Source of the DNA: Saprospiraceae bacterium
Lineage (GTDB): Bacteria; Bacteroidota; Bacteroidia; Chitinophagales; Saprospiraceae
Reading direction: 5' to 3'
NCBI GenBank assembly: GCA_016714085.1
Contig: JADJNW010000003.1
Location: forward strand, 682,001 to 746,000
DNA: 64,000 bases
Position numbers and translations under genes: made by a program. Below the pieces are notes generated by a model. It worked only from the letters and a program-made list of their open reading frames with translations. It was not told where the DNA came from and made no database searches. Of this stretch, positions 40,096 to 48,635 are shown one piece after another. Positions within the stretch are counted from its first letter, which is position 1. The number at the start of each line of letters is the position of its first letter.

Positions 40096-40896
40096 TTAAC
40101 TTTCCTGCAATATCAATAGCGGCACAGGGCTATTAAATACTTCCTTCGTAGTGATACTTTCATGAAATACTTCTGCTAAAAAACTGCGCCTGCGGCGAAT
40201 CATACAAAGCATATCTGCATTATATTCTACAATAAACGCATTAATACTTTCATTTATATTATCTGTATCCAGTTCATAATGATACGTTCGTTCTACATCT
40301 TTTAAATATTTATCAACAGCAGCATTCAATCCGTCATTTGCTACATCTTTATGATATACACGAAGCATAGCTGCCTGGCTTTCAGCAATTTGAACCAAAG
40401 AAGACAGCATCGAATCACTAAAATCCTCCTCTTCATCTACTGCCAATACGATCGTTTGAATCGGTCGAAAAGCAAAATCAGCAGGCACTGCCAGCACCGG
40501 GATATACACATTCTTGATGACGCTATTTGCCGTACTGCCTATAAAAACTTCTTCCAAACCGCTTGCGCCCTGCGTTCCCATCACGATCAAATCGTACAAA
40601 TGATGCTGCGCCAAATCCATTATGATGTCAACCGTATCACCCTTTATAATTTTACTTTCGAGTTGGGCATTATTTTTAAGGAGCGCTTCTGTCTTTTTCA
40701 TGGTCTCCAGCATTGCCTTTGCGGCATCTTCTTTCATAAAAGACTCCACCGAAATAAAACTTCCTGCCTTATTATATACTTGATATGTATGTAATAATGT
40801 AATGGTGCTGCCAAATGCATTCGCTAAATTTACGGCATAAGCCAATGCATTATTCGCATGATCAGAAAAATCGGTTGGAACGAGTATTTTTTTCAT
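40096..40896 (-). CDS. Universal stress protein with two UspA domains
   Basis: The ATG at 40896 (start MKKILVPTDFSDHANNALAY) is preferred over two TTG codons just upstream. The protein of about 266 residues has two UspA domains. The first has the ATP-binding pattern MGTQGASGLEEVFIGSTANS; in the second the matching loop is degraded (MIRRRRSFLAEVFHES). Such proteins respond to starvation, redox or low-oxygen stress. It lies on the strand opposite to a PAS kinase and a receiver-CRP regulator, with a thioredoxin-fold gene between, which hints at shared control. Octamer-like repeats fill its 5' region. Confidence 0.9.
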   Translation of the reverse strand: MKKILVPTDFSDHANNALAYAVNLANAFGSTITLLHTYQVYNKAGSFISVESFMKEDAAKAMLETMKKTEALLKNNAQLESKIIKGDTVDIIMDLAQHHLYDLIVMGTQGASGLEEVFIGSTANSVIKNVYIPVLAVPADFAFRPIQTIVLAVDEEEDFSDSMLSSLVQIAESQAAMLRVYHKDVANDGLNAAVDKYLKDVERTYHYELDTDNINESINAFIVEYNADMLCMIRRRRSFLAEVFHESITTKEVFNSPVPLLILQES

Positions 40897-40902
40897 CAAC
40901 AA

Positions 40903-40958
40903 TTTAGTGTTATGGTGTTTTAGTGTTATGGCGCTTTGGTATTATGGTGTTATTATAT
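40903..40958. repeat. Degenerate octamer tandem repeat (consensus TWTGGTGT)
   Basis: Seven consecutive 8-base units follow the pattern TTTAGTGT, TATGGTGT, TTTAGTGT, TATGGCGC, TTTGGTAT, TATGGTGT and TATTATAT. The array begins 6 bp upstream of the stress gene's start codon. It is a diverged version of the array before pdxJ. Confidence 0.75.
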
Positions 40959-41017
40959 TATAATAATATTATATTAACCAAATATACGATAATACCATCG
41001 CACTAAAACACCAATTT

Positions 41018-41317
41018 TTACAAATCTCCGAAATTTTCACTATTATTACTATGGTTAAACTCTAATTTGAGTATATCCTTCAATACTTCTACGCTAGGTA
41101 CTTGTTTTTGCAATAATACTTTCCCATCAAAAGATAAAGCCGGAATGCCACTAATATCATATTGCATCAGCTTTTCAAATTCTTCGATCTCCTCGATAAT
41201 TACATTCAGCCCCAACTCCTGCAGCGCCAGCAACAGATTGGTCTTTAAAGCCCGCATCTCAGAAGAGCCTACTCCCAATAATTTCAGCCGGGGTATTTCT
41301 TTATGAAAATTATTCAT
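41018..41317 (-). CDS. Thioredoxin-fold protein lacking the redox cysteines
   Basis: The ATG at 41317 (MNNFHKEIPRLKLLGVG) is preferred over a GTG 9 bp upstream. The protein of about 99 residues resembles the thioredoxin_3 / redox-active disulfide protein 2 family: a first strand and turn, then a helix TNLLLALQELGLNVIIEEI, the cis-Pro segment ISGIPALSFDGKVL, and VPSVEVLKDIL. The family's active-site GxGCxxC is replaced by GVGSSEM, so no cysteine remains in the protein. It probably binds a partner or a ligand and is not a disulfide exchanger. It is divergent from the PAS kinase gene. Confidence 0.75.
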   Translation of the reverse strand: MNNFHKEIPRLKLLGVGSSEMRALKTNLLLALQELGLNVIIEEIEEFEKLMQYDISGIPALSFDGKVLLQKQVPSVEVLKDILKLEFNHSNNSENFGDL

Positions 41318-41441
41318 TGTTATCACACTGATTCTCTTAGGTTTATCTTAATATAAAGTTTCCTGATACTATTTTCCCTCATTTCATGCTGACCAAAACT
41401 TCACCTGATACGCAAGGTATTGATGCCACGAAAGAGTTTGA

Positions 41442-43208
41442 ATGATTTTTATTTTCTTTGGTAGTGATTTTTGTCATTTTTTTGTACTTTCAGACATCTT
41501 TCATTTGCAAATTCCTTATCGCTTGAAAAAAGAAGAACAATTGCAGCAGCATTATTCGGATATTGTATTGAAACTCAATGCTATCATTGACACAGCTACG
41601 GATGGTATTATTTCTATTGACGAGCGGGGTATCATGGAAATGGTAAATGCGGCAGCCGCAAAACTTTTTGATTATGAAATCTCGGAACTGATTGGCCGTA
41701 ATATCAGCAGCTTGATGCCAGAACCCGACTCCAGCCGCCATGATGGCTATATTATGAATTATTTGCGCACCGGCGAGCGAAAAATTATTGGTATTGGCCG
41801 GGAAGTACGCGGCAAGCGAAAAGACGGCTCAATCTTTCCTTTGCGCCTGAGTATCAGCGAAGTAAACTTGCATAATCGGCGCATATTTACAGGTATTGTA
41901 CACGATCTTACCGAACAAAAAAAGACCGAAGAGGCCCTTCGAAAAGAAAAAGAACGCACCCAACTTTATCTGGATATTGCCAACACGATTTTTCTGGTTA
42001 TTGATAAAGATAAGAATGTGACCATGCTCAATCGTAAAGGCTGTGAGATAGTCGGCTATTGTGAAGAAGAAGTGCTGGGCAAGAATTGGTTTGATGTTGC
42101 TGTGATAGAATCGGAGCGAGCGCATGTGCGAACTTTATTTCGTCAGATGATGCCAAACGCACCTGAACAATTAGAATATATTGAATATCATATTTATAAT
42201 AAAAAAAATAATGCCACGTACCTCATCGCTTGGCACAATTCTGTAATTCATAATGAAAATGGTGAATTATTCGCCATTATTAGTGCCGGTGTAGATATTA
42301 CCGAGCATCGGAAAGCCGAGGAACGCATCAATCGCTTGAATGTAGAATTGGAACAGCGCGTAGAACAACGCACCGAGGAATTAGCTTCTGCTGTCAATCA
42401 ATTGCTAAATACCAATAATCAACTCAAAAAAGAAATTGTAGAGCGCGAAGCCGCCGAAAACGCTTTGCGCGAAAGCGAGCAGGAAATCAGAAAAGCGCTG
42501 GAACGCGAAAAAGAGTTGAGCGAATTGAAATCGCGCTTTGTATCAATGGCTTCGCATGAATTTCGCACGCCTTTAAGCACGATTCTTTCATCTGCCGATT
42601 TGGTGGAAGCTTACCAAAAAGAAGAGCAACAGGAGAAACGCATCCGGCATACCGGCCGAATCAAATCGGCGGTAGCCAATTTGACTAATATTCTCAATGA
42701 TTTTCTGTCTTTGAGCCGCTTTGAGGAAGGCAAAGTAGAGATAAGTCCGGTTGAATTTGATATTACAGAATTTTGTAATGAAACATTGGATGAGATCAAG
42801 GTTTTATTGAAATCCGGTCAGGAAATCCAGCATCAAAACAATCAATCAGGCGCTATCCTTTTTTTAGATAAAAAAATGCTCAAAAATATACTATTCAATC
42901 TACTTTCCAATGCTATCAAGTATTCCGGCGAGGGTAAAATGATTGATTGTAATTTACATATTACCGAAGAGACGCTCCTCATCACCATCATCGACCAGGG
43001 CATCGGCATACCCGAAGAAGAGCAGCAACATCTTTTCACGCCTTTCTTCCGCGCACATAATGTAGAAAATATTCAGGGCACTGGGCTGGGGCTCAATATT
43101 GTCAAGCGTTACGTAGATTTGATGCAAGGCGATATCCGCTTTGAAAGTGAACTGGGCAAGGGCACCACCATTTATATTACTTTGCCTTTACAAGAAGTAA
43201 ATACTTAA
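41442..43208 (+). CDS. FixL-like PAS sensor histidine kinase
   Basis: This protein of up to 588 residues has two PAS domains (about 40-160 and 170-290), a coiled coil (about 290-360), a HisKA domain with phospho-accepting H372 in SMASHEFRTPLST, and an HATPase domain with NLLSNAIKYSGEG and GTGLGLNIVKRY. PAS 1 resembles the oxygen-sensing domain of FixL: RHDGYI...IIGIGREV...FTGIVHDLTEQ. H100, I115, I116 and R120 have the same spacing as the heme-ligand His200, Ile215, Ile216 and Arg220 of Bradyrhizobium FixL (recalled from literature). No membrane segment is convincing. The first 27 residues are odd, and a TTG at 41523 (LKKEEQLQQ) may be the true start. Its likely partner starts 94 bp downstream. 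Confidence 0.85.
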   Translation: MIFIFFGSDFCHFFVLSDIFHLQIPYRLKKEEQLQQHYSDIVLKLNAIIDTATDGIISIDERGIMEMVNAAAAKLFDYEISELIGRNISSLMPEPDSSRHDGYIMNYLRTGERKIIGIGREVRGKRKDGSIFPLRLSISEVNLHNRRIFTGIVHDLTEQKKTEEALRKEKERTQLYLDIANTIFLVIDKDKNVTMLNRKGCEIVGYCEEEVLGKNWFDVAVIESERAHVRTLFRQMMPNAPEQLEYIEYHIYNKKNNATYLIAWHNSVIHNENGELFAIISAGVDITEHRKAEERINRLNVELEQRVEQRTEELASAVNQLLNTNNQLKKEIVEREAAENALRESEQEIRKALEREKELSELKSRFVSMASHEFRTPLSTILSSADLVEAYQKEEQQEKRIRHTGRIKSAVANLTNILNDFLSLSRFEEGKVEISPVEFDITEFCNETLDEIKVLLKSGQEIQHQNNQSGAILFLDKKMLKNILFNLLSNAIKYSGEGKMIDCNLHITEETLLITIIDQGIGIPEEEQQHLFTPFFRAHNVENIQGTGLGLNIVKRYVDLMQGDIRFESELGKGTTIYITLPLQEVNT

Positions 43209-43302
43209 ATCCTGTAAAATAATAGAAGTAAAGATTTATTCCTTAATTTTGAGATTTACTGGTACAATTGTTTAAAGAAATCCTAAAATTCACCACCGTT
43301 AC

Positions 43303-44346
43303 ATGAAAAAAATTCTGGTTATCGAAGATAATCTGGAGGTTCGGGAAAACCTTGCTGAGATTTTAGAATTATCTGGTTATGAGGTAGTTGTTGCCGAAGA
43401 TGGCACCGAAGGTGTTGATCTGGCTTTGAATCAGCAACCCGATTTGATTATCTGCGACGTAATGATGCCCAAGCTCGATGGCTTTGGGGTACTCAATATC
43501 CTGAGTAAACGAGCCGAAACCGCTGATATCCCTTTTATTTTCTTGACTGCTAAAGCCGAGAAAACAGATTTCAGGCGCGGCATGAATCTTGGCGCTGATG
43601 ATTATATCACGAAGCCTTTTTACAAAGATGAATTATTGGCGGTCGTGGAGGTGCGGCTTCGCAAAAGCGATCAATTGCGCAAACGTTTTGATAAAACGGA
43701 GCAGGGATTGCACGCTTTTATTAATGAAGCCAGGGGTTTTGAAGAATTGAAAAAGCTATCAAACGAGCGTAAAACCAAGATATTCAAAAAACGCGAGATC
43801 ATTTTTGAAGAAGGTGATTATCCGCGTTATTTATATTTTGTTAAAAATGGCAAAGTAAAATTATTCAAAACCAACGATGATGGTAAAGAATATATCATAT
43901 CGCTTTGTACCGATGGCGAATTCATGGGCTATGTGGATTTGATTAAAGATACGAAATACAACGAAGCCGCGGCCGCGCTGGAAGATACAGAGATAAGCCT
44001 TATTCCAAAAGAAGATTTTCAAGCGCTAATGCACGCCAATCGGGATGTCGCTTCACAGTTGATTAAAATGTTGGCAAATAATGTGACCGAAAAAGAGGAG
44101 CAATTATTACAATTAGCTTATAATTCTGTAAGAAAACGGGTTGCCAATGCTTTATTATTATTACATGATAAAGAAGGTAAAAACGAGTTTAATATCCTGC
44201 GCGATGATTTGGCTCGCATAGTTGGTACGGCGAAGGAGAGTGTAATAAGAATGCTCACCGAATTTAAAGAAGATGGTTATATTGATATTACTGACGGTGC
44301 TATTATTATAAAAAATCGCCCAAAATTAGAGCATATGCCGGGGTAG
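43303..44346 (+). CDS. Response regulator fused to CRP/FNR-type DNA-binding module
   Basis: This 347-residue protein has an N-terminal receiver domain (about 1-125; acidic pocket E8/D9, phospho-acceptor D52 in LIICDVMMPKLDG, lysine in YITKPFYK), then a cyclic-nucleotide-binding-like beta roll (about 155-265, FKKREIIFEEGDYPRYLYFV) and a CRP-type winged helix with recognition helix TAKESVIRMLTEF. The Glu and Arg used by FNR/CRP to contact DNA are kept. The cAMP-binding phosphate cassette (GE...RTA) is not recognisable, so control probably comes from phosphorylation. It would combine the roles of a FixJ-like receiver and a FixK-like regulator in one chain. The kinase directly upstream is the obvious partner. 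Confidence 0.88.
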   Translation: MKKILVIEDNLEVRENLAEILELSGYEVVVAEDGTEGVDLALNQQPDLIICDVMMPKLDGFGVLNILSKRAETADIPFIFLTAKAEKTDFRRGMNLGADDYITKPFYKDELLAVVEVRLRKSDQLRKRFDKTEQGLHAFINEARGFEELKKLSNERKTKIFKKREIIFEEGDYPRYLYFVKNGKVKLFKTNDDGKEYIISLCTDGEFMGYVDLIKDTKYNEAAAALEDTEISLIPKEDFQALMHANRDVASQLIKMLANNVTEKEEQLLQLAYNSVRKRVANALLLLHDKEGKNEFNILRDDLARIVGTAKESVIRMLTEFKEDGYIDITDGAIIIKNRPKLEHMPG

Positions 44347-44404
44347 GGAGATTTGGACTTGGCGACGTGGTGAGATTTTACAGGCTTTACTTTAAATCAA
44401 AAAA

Positions 44405-46039
44405 ATGCTATTGCAGCGAAAGAATCTATTGATTTTGCTGGTTTTGCTCGTGCTTACGCATTTGTTCTATTTTCCCACCTGGCGAGGAGGATTTGTCACT
44501 GATTTTATTGGTTGGCAAGCTCGATTTGATCATGCTACATTTATTGATATTTTATATAATTTTAGTGTTCCATCTTTACATCAATTTTCCAATTTATTCT
44601 TTTTTTTATTGTATAAATGGTTTGACACGAGTGGATTAGGTTGGTATTTGATTTTTACATCAGCCCATGCTATAAACGGATTTTTATTATTTCGATTCAG
44701 TAAAATATTATTAGATCGTTTTCAGTCCAAACACGCTGATTTTATTGCCATTGGCGCTGCATTCATTTTTTTATTATCACCTTATCAAACGGAGGCAGTA
44801 GTCTGGAAAGTTTGCTTGAATTATTTGCTGGTTGGAATGCTAATGTTATCGGTGCTTACGAGGACTTTAGAATGGTTAGAAAACAACAAAAAACGCGATC
44901 TTTACTTAATTTATTTATTTTATCTTTTATCCTTATTTACTTTAGAGTTATCCTTAATGCTTCCTATTATAAGCACTACCCTACTCTTGTTCTGGACATT
45001 TAGTAAAAATGAAAATGCATTATTAAAAAATAGATTTTTACACCTTGTTTTACCTCAATTCGCTTTCATCTGTGTTTATTTTTTATTGAATCGCCTATCG
45101 TTTGGCTCGTGGATAGGGCATTACGGCGCGGAAACGCATTTAAAATTTCCATTATTTGATATTTTTGGTAATTATTTTAGATATTTAACGAAATACTTTT
45201 TATTTACTCGTTATTTTGAGCATCCTGTCAAAGAAGCGATTTTCCTGGCTTTCAGCAAAAAAAATATATTAATCCCCGCCGTCATCGGTGGATTTTTAAC
45301 TTTAATATTTTATATCCTCTTTTTCAAAAGATTATCCTTGCGCCTGCGTGTAGGAGGCTGGGCGCTGCTCACTTTTTTTATTTTATTAACACCTATCATC
45401 AATCTTTATTTTTATTATTTACTTCACGTTGAAAATGACCGCTACGGCTATGTCGCATCTTTATTTTTTGCATTATTTTTAGCTATATTTATTTCCTTTT
45501 TACCAAAATGGGGGCGCTTTGCAGCATTAAGTATCTGGCTCATTATCAGCGGGTTTTACTTGCAAAAGACGAATCAATTTTGGTCGGAATCTACGCATAT
45601 TTATAATAATTTACTAAATAGTTTTCAATGGCATAATCAAGATACCGCCTATATTTTAAATATTCCTGATAATTATAATGGTGTATTAATGTTTCGGGAT
45701 TTATCTGGTAAAGATCGAGCATTTGAAGACGCTTTGCAATACATTCGGCGCAAGCCATATCATGGAAAATTATACGAAGTAGCGCAATATAATATGACCA
45801 CGCCCAACGATGGCGTTAATGTACAAAGGGATTCTACCGGAACGATTATTACAACCTTCAATCAATGGGGTACTTGGTGGTGGTGGCGCGGACTCGGGGC
45901 TGGGCAGTACGAAAAAGAACATTATACCTTTGAAACAAAAGGGCAATCGTATGAATTGAGATTCAAACAAAAGCCTGATAATGGGGTGTTTATATATCAG
46001 ATTGGAGATAAATGGGAAGTATTTATTATTCCACAATAA
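44405..46039 (+). CDS. Polytopic membrane protein, GT-C glycosyltransferase-like
   Basis: This 544-residue protein has about ten to eleven membrane helices (residues 1-390) and a soluble C-terminal domain of about 150 residues with many aromatic residues (TWWWWRGLGAGQYEKEHY). The arrangement, with a first large loop after helix 1 (FPTWRGGFVTDFIGWQARFD), resembles membrane glycosyltransferases that use lipid-linked sugars (GT-C fold). I do not recognise the exact family and cannot name donor or acceptor. It begins 58 bp after the receiver-CRP gene and may be cotranscribed. Confidence 0.6.
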   Translation: MLLQRKNLLILLVLLVLTHLFYFPTWRGGFVTDFIGWQARFDHATFIDILYNFSVPSLHQFSNLFFFLLYKWFDTSGLGWYLIFTSAHAINGFLLFRFSKILLDRFQSKHADFIAIGAAFIFLLSPYQTEAVVWKVCLNYLLVGMLMLSVLTRTLEWLENNKKRDLYLIYLFYLLSLFTLELSLMLPIISTTLLLFWTFSKNENALLKNRFLHLVLPQFAFICVYFLLNRLSFGSWIGHYGAETHLKFPLFDIFGNYFRYLTKYFLFTRYFEHPVKEAIFLAFSKKNILIPAVIGGFLTLIFYILFFKRLSLRLRVGGWALLTFFILLTPIINLYFYYLLHVENDRYGYVASLFFALFLAIFISFLPKWGRFAALSIWLIISGFYLQKTNQFWSESTHIYNNLLNSFQWHNQDTAYILNIPDNYNGVLMFRDLSGKDRAFEDALQYIRRKPYHGKLYEVAQYNMTTPNDGVNVQRDSTGTIITTFNQWGTWWWWRGLGAGQYEKEHYTFETKGQSYELRFKQKPDNGVFIYQIGDKWEVFIIPQ

Positions 46040-46051
46040 CTTTCACACAGG

Positions 46052-46201
46052 ATGTACTCAAATTTTGATATTCGTGGAAATTTAAAACCTTATGAAAAGA
46101 TTGGACTTTCTTATGAAGATTTTCAAAAATTCTTTGTACATTCATTTGATGAAAGCGAGCAAAGGCAAGAGATTTTTGTCCAATACGCTCAATTTTTATG
46201 A
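46052..46201 (+). pseudogene. Short remnant resembling the N-terminus of DUF6932-type proteins
   Basis: A 49-codon frame encodes a start FDIRGNLKPYEKIGLSYEDF followed by RQEIFVQYAQFL. This resembles the N-terminal segment of DUF6932-like proteins, a family I link from memory with nucleotidyltransferase-like folds. The frame stops before the catalytic region; the downstream bases to 46261 continue with another short frame (MNRAKKTFPKGFIEILFDKH) in shifted register. It is probably a decayed gene. The small coiled-coil protein that follows may have been its partner. Confidence 0.4.
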
Positions 46202-46271
46202 ACCGAGCTAAAAAGACTTTTCCGAAGGGATTTATTGAAATTCTGTTTGATAAACATTAAAGATTATTGAT

Positions 46272-46490
46272 ATGAGTGTAATCGAAGTAGATGAAAAAAT
46301 TGCTCGAATCACTGATATTTTAGAACAAATCGAGCAACTAAATAAAATGGTTAATTTTCATAAAAAGGAATCTGGCGAAGCCAGCATGATGCGGCAATAC
46401 GTGGAAATGCGCAAGAATTTTTTGATAGAATTGCAAGATTTGCTCTCGAATTTTGAGATAGAGGTAAAAATAAAAGATGTCGCCGCTTGA
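46272..46490 (+). CDS. Small coiled-coil protein of unknown function
   Basis: This 72-residue protein is almost entirely helical and charged, with heptad-like Leu/Ile spacing (IARITDILEQIEQLNKMV) and a second helix (MRQYVEMRKNFLIELQDLLS). It has no signal peptide. It lies 70 bp behind a remnant of a DUF6932-like gene and overlaps the next gene by a TTGA junction, so it is probably translated together with that gene. I do not recognise a family. Confidence 0.6.
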   Translation: MSVIEVDEKIARITDILEQIEQLNKMVNFHKKESGEASMMRQYVEMRKNFLIELQDLLSNFEIEVKIKDVAA

Positions 46491-47052
46491 AAAATAATGC
46501 TACACTCCGCATCGGTATTTTCGCCGCAGTCATGTTATTATACATCTGGTTTCCATTTAATATGATTTGGCAAACCGAACAAGTGTTAAAAAATGGCACT
46601 GTGTACCGCTTTCAATTGCAACCAATTGACCCTTATGATGCTTTCCGAGGGCGGTACGTAAGTCTTTTTTATGGCAATCAGGAGATCCAGGTAAGCGATT
46701 CGCTCCATTACGGGCAGGAGGTTTATGTCACTTTACAACGCGATTCGCTGGGTTTTCGAATTTCAAAAATGTTTATACAGAAAAACCGACCCAACAGGAC
46801 TACCTCACAACCAATGTTTTATACTTTAATAATGGTTTGGTTACCATTGAAATCCCTGAAAATATGGCTTATTATTATATGAATGAGCAATCCGCGCCGG
46901 AAGTAGAAAAATTAGTGATGCGTCCAATCCCATCTGACAGTTTGCAAGAAATTCGTTCTTCGGTAGATATCAGGATTTTAAATGGGACTGCAGTTGTAGA
47001 AGAATTGTATATCAATGACTTACCCGTTAAAACTTATTTGAAACAACAATAA
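46487..47052 (+). CDS. GDYXXLXY-domain membrane-anchored protein, frame broken near 46765
   Basis: The gene reads in two frames, 46487-46882 and 46837-47052. One extra A in the A5 run at 46765-46769 restores RISKNVYTEKPTQQDYLTTN and a protein of about 188 residues. It has an N-terminal membrane anchor (about 8-25) and the family mark DPYDAFRGRYVSLFYGN near residues 48-64. Proteins of the GDYXXLXY family are often coupled to a DUF4401/DUF2157 membrane protein, which is not seen here. The start is TTG overlapping the preceding stop; no ATG lies close. Function unknown. Confidence 0.75.
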
Positions 47053-47055
47053 TAT

Positions 47056-47094
47056 AATAAAAAACGGCGGACTATCATATATAGATAATCCGCC
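47056..47094 (-). terminator. Terminator of the small reverse-strand gene at 47133
   Basis: GGCGGACTATC (47066-47076) pairs with GATAATCCGCC (47084-47094) with one mismatch. On the reverse strand the stem is followed by GTTTTTTATT. It also lies just behind the GDYXXLXY gene on the other strand. Confidence 0.7.
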
Positions 47095-47132
47095 ATTCAT
47101 TCTTCCTCTTTTTGGATATGTGCATGGAAAAA

Positions 47133-47405
47133 TTAATAGACGTTGAAATGCTGCACGTACTGGCTATTGGTTTGGTGATTGGAGACCAAATCCACATCCA
47201 AACGGCAGTTTTCAAATTGCAGCGCGTACGTTTGCTGTACATGGCTGCGGCTAAGTGGTGCGTCTTTTACCACGGACAAGCCTAAGAAATTGCCGGCTTC
47301 TTTAAAGCTCAGCATCAATTCTTTGATCAGGTTCAGGGCGTTGTTGTCCGACTGCGCATTGAGCAGTCCCACTGTTAAGCCTAATTTGATTTGGCGAATG
47401 TTCAT
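47133..47405 (-). CDS. Small conserved-looking protein of unknown function
   Basis: This 90-residue protein has no signal peptide and a mixed alpha/beta pattern (IRQIKLGLTVGLLNAQSDNN, then a helix ALNLIKELMLSFKEAG and strands). It has its own terminator (47056-47094) and a 319-bp upstream region, which supports a real gene. I recognise no family. Confidence 0.55.
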   Translation of the reverse strand: MNIRQIKLGLTVGLLNAQSDNNALNLIKELMLSFKEAGNFLGLSVVKDAPLSRSHVQQTYALQFENCRLDVDLVSNHQTNSQYVQHFNVY

Positions 47406-47724
47406 GTTAGATTGTTTTTTTAGTCGGGTTTTAAAAATAATTGTTTCCTTTGGTATATTTATTTACGAGTAATAACTCCTTTTTGGTTTCAGATGTTGCT
47501 TCGCCTTGTTTTAAAGTATTGTTAAATCGCTTTAAGATTTTTAACAATTAATTCGGCGCAAATTTCATCGGTTTTGCTGCATTGGACGAATTATTCCGAC
47601 GAAGGTTTAATCTGCTTCGACTATAAACGCAAAATGTGGCGCATTTTAAAAATGTGCCACATCTGTATAAGCTAAGGAAACAGAGATTTCCAGGAAAATC
47701 AGATAGAAAAAAACAAGATATTGT
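47406..47724. other. Intergenic region of about 320 bp
   Basis: The region contains the upstream sequence of the 47133-47405 gene and the third copy of the dispersed palindrome (47634-47662), which is 63 bp after the cyanophycinase stop. Nothing else, coding or RNA-like, was recognised. Confidence 0.6.
47634..47662. repeat. Dispersed palindromic repeat, copy 3
   Basis: ATGTGGCGCATTTT and its complement AATGTGCCACAT pair with one G-T wobble. The copy belongs to the same family as those at 8317-8347 and 14344-14370. Confidence 0.8.
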
Positions 47725-48603
47725 TTAATTCTTTTCCATATTAAAAGCCGCCGGTAAATCCAGAGCATCCATTCTTGTGCCGGGCCGAGTCGCGCTGCGC
47801 TTGACCATATCAAATCGATCTCCATTTTGTAAAAAATAGAAATGACCCGTTTTTTCCAGGATTTTATGATCATAAATCGCCACGTAAGAACGCCCAATTA
47901 CTTCAAAACGATCACCTTGCACCATAATAGCAGCACCTTCATCCAAGCCGACACCGAGTAATTCCGGTTTTGCTTTGATTACTTCGATCAAATCAAATTG
48001 ACGATTCCGTGCCAATAAATGCTGGTCAATGGCAATGTTCTTCACAAAACCAAAGCCCACTTCATGATCGCCCATCATAGTCGTATTATTTTTGGTATCA
48101 CCACGAGCGAGGTACGAACCTTGAATCGTCGCGCCTGCCGATGTGCCGCCGATTGCGCCGCCGCGTTGCAGCAAATCCCAAAGAGCCGCCTCGGTTTTAG
48201 TACCGAGATAAGCATCCGCAAGCCGCCACTGTCGGCCACCACTGAACCACACGCCTTGTGCTTCGCGGATTGCTTTAGCAAATTCCTCAGAATCAGCCAC
48301 TTTTCGATCATACGTATGTAGCATTTTCAGATTCGTAGCGCCCTGTGTTTGAAAGGGTTTAAACATACTACTTTCATCACCAATATCATAATTAGGAGCG
48401 CCGCCTGCCGTTGGAATAATAACAATACGCGCCTGCGGCCCGCCTGCCAGATCAATAAAACGCTGTACAACAGAGGGTTCGAGGCGACCGCCGCCTACGA
48501 TGACCAAAGCGCCATTTTTAGGGCCAAGCTCTTGCGAATATAATATATTCATATCCAATATAATGAGCGTAATCATTATAAAGAAGGTAAATATCCTTTT
48601 CAT
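47725..48603 (-). CDS. Secreted cyanophycinase-like serine peptidase (S51)
   Basis: This 292-residue protein has a signal peptide (about 1-23) and an S51 peptidase fold: KNGALVIVGGGRLEPSVVQR, ARIVIIPTAGGAP, GVWFSGGRQWRLADAY and the nucleophile elbow GGTSAGATIQGSYLARGD with the catalytic Ser. A later GFGFVKNIAIDQHLLARNRQ matches the cyanophycinase family. Such enzymes cut beta-aspartyl links in cyanophycin. Since it is exported, it probably degrades environmental cyanophycin or beta-aspartyl peptides. It is followed by a palindromic repeat. Confidence 0.9.
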   Translation of the reverse strand: MKRIFTFFIMITLIILDMNILYSQELGPKNGALVIVGGGRLEPSVVQRFIDLAGGPQARIVIIPTAGGAPNYDIGDESSMFKPFQTQGATNLKMLHTYDRKVADSEEFAKAIREAQGVWFSGGRQWRLADAYLGTKTEAALWDLLQRGGAIGGTSAGATIQGSYLARGDTKNNTTMMGDHEVGFGFVKNIAIDQHLLARNRQFDLIEVIKAKPELLGVGLDEGAAIMVQGDRFEVIGRSYVAIYDHKILEKTGHFYFLQNGDRFDMVKRSATRPGTRMDALDLPAAFNMEKN

Positions 48604-48635
48604 AAATTTTATTTTATGATTAAATAATCCGAAAA

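Noticed and set aside
40903..41441. FNR-type box (TTGAT-N4-ATCAA) in the intergenic regions of the oxygen-sensing cluster
   Set aside because: I scanned both intergenic gaps and the kinase-regulator gap by eye and found only half-sites (for example TTGAT near 41420), no full palindrome.
41386..41444. 19-codon frame overlapping the start of the PAS kinase
   Set aside because: It overlaps the kinase Met by ATGA and could be a leader peptide, but there is no ribosome site or conservation evidence in the sequence.
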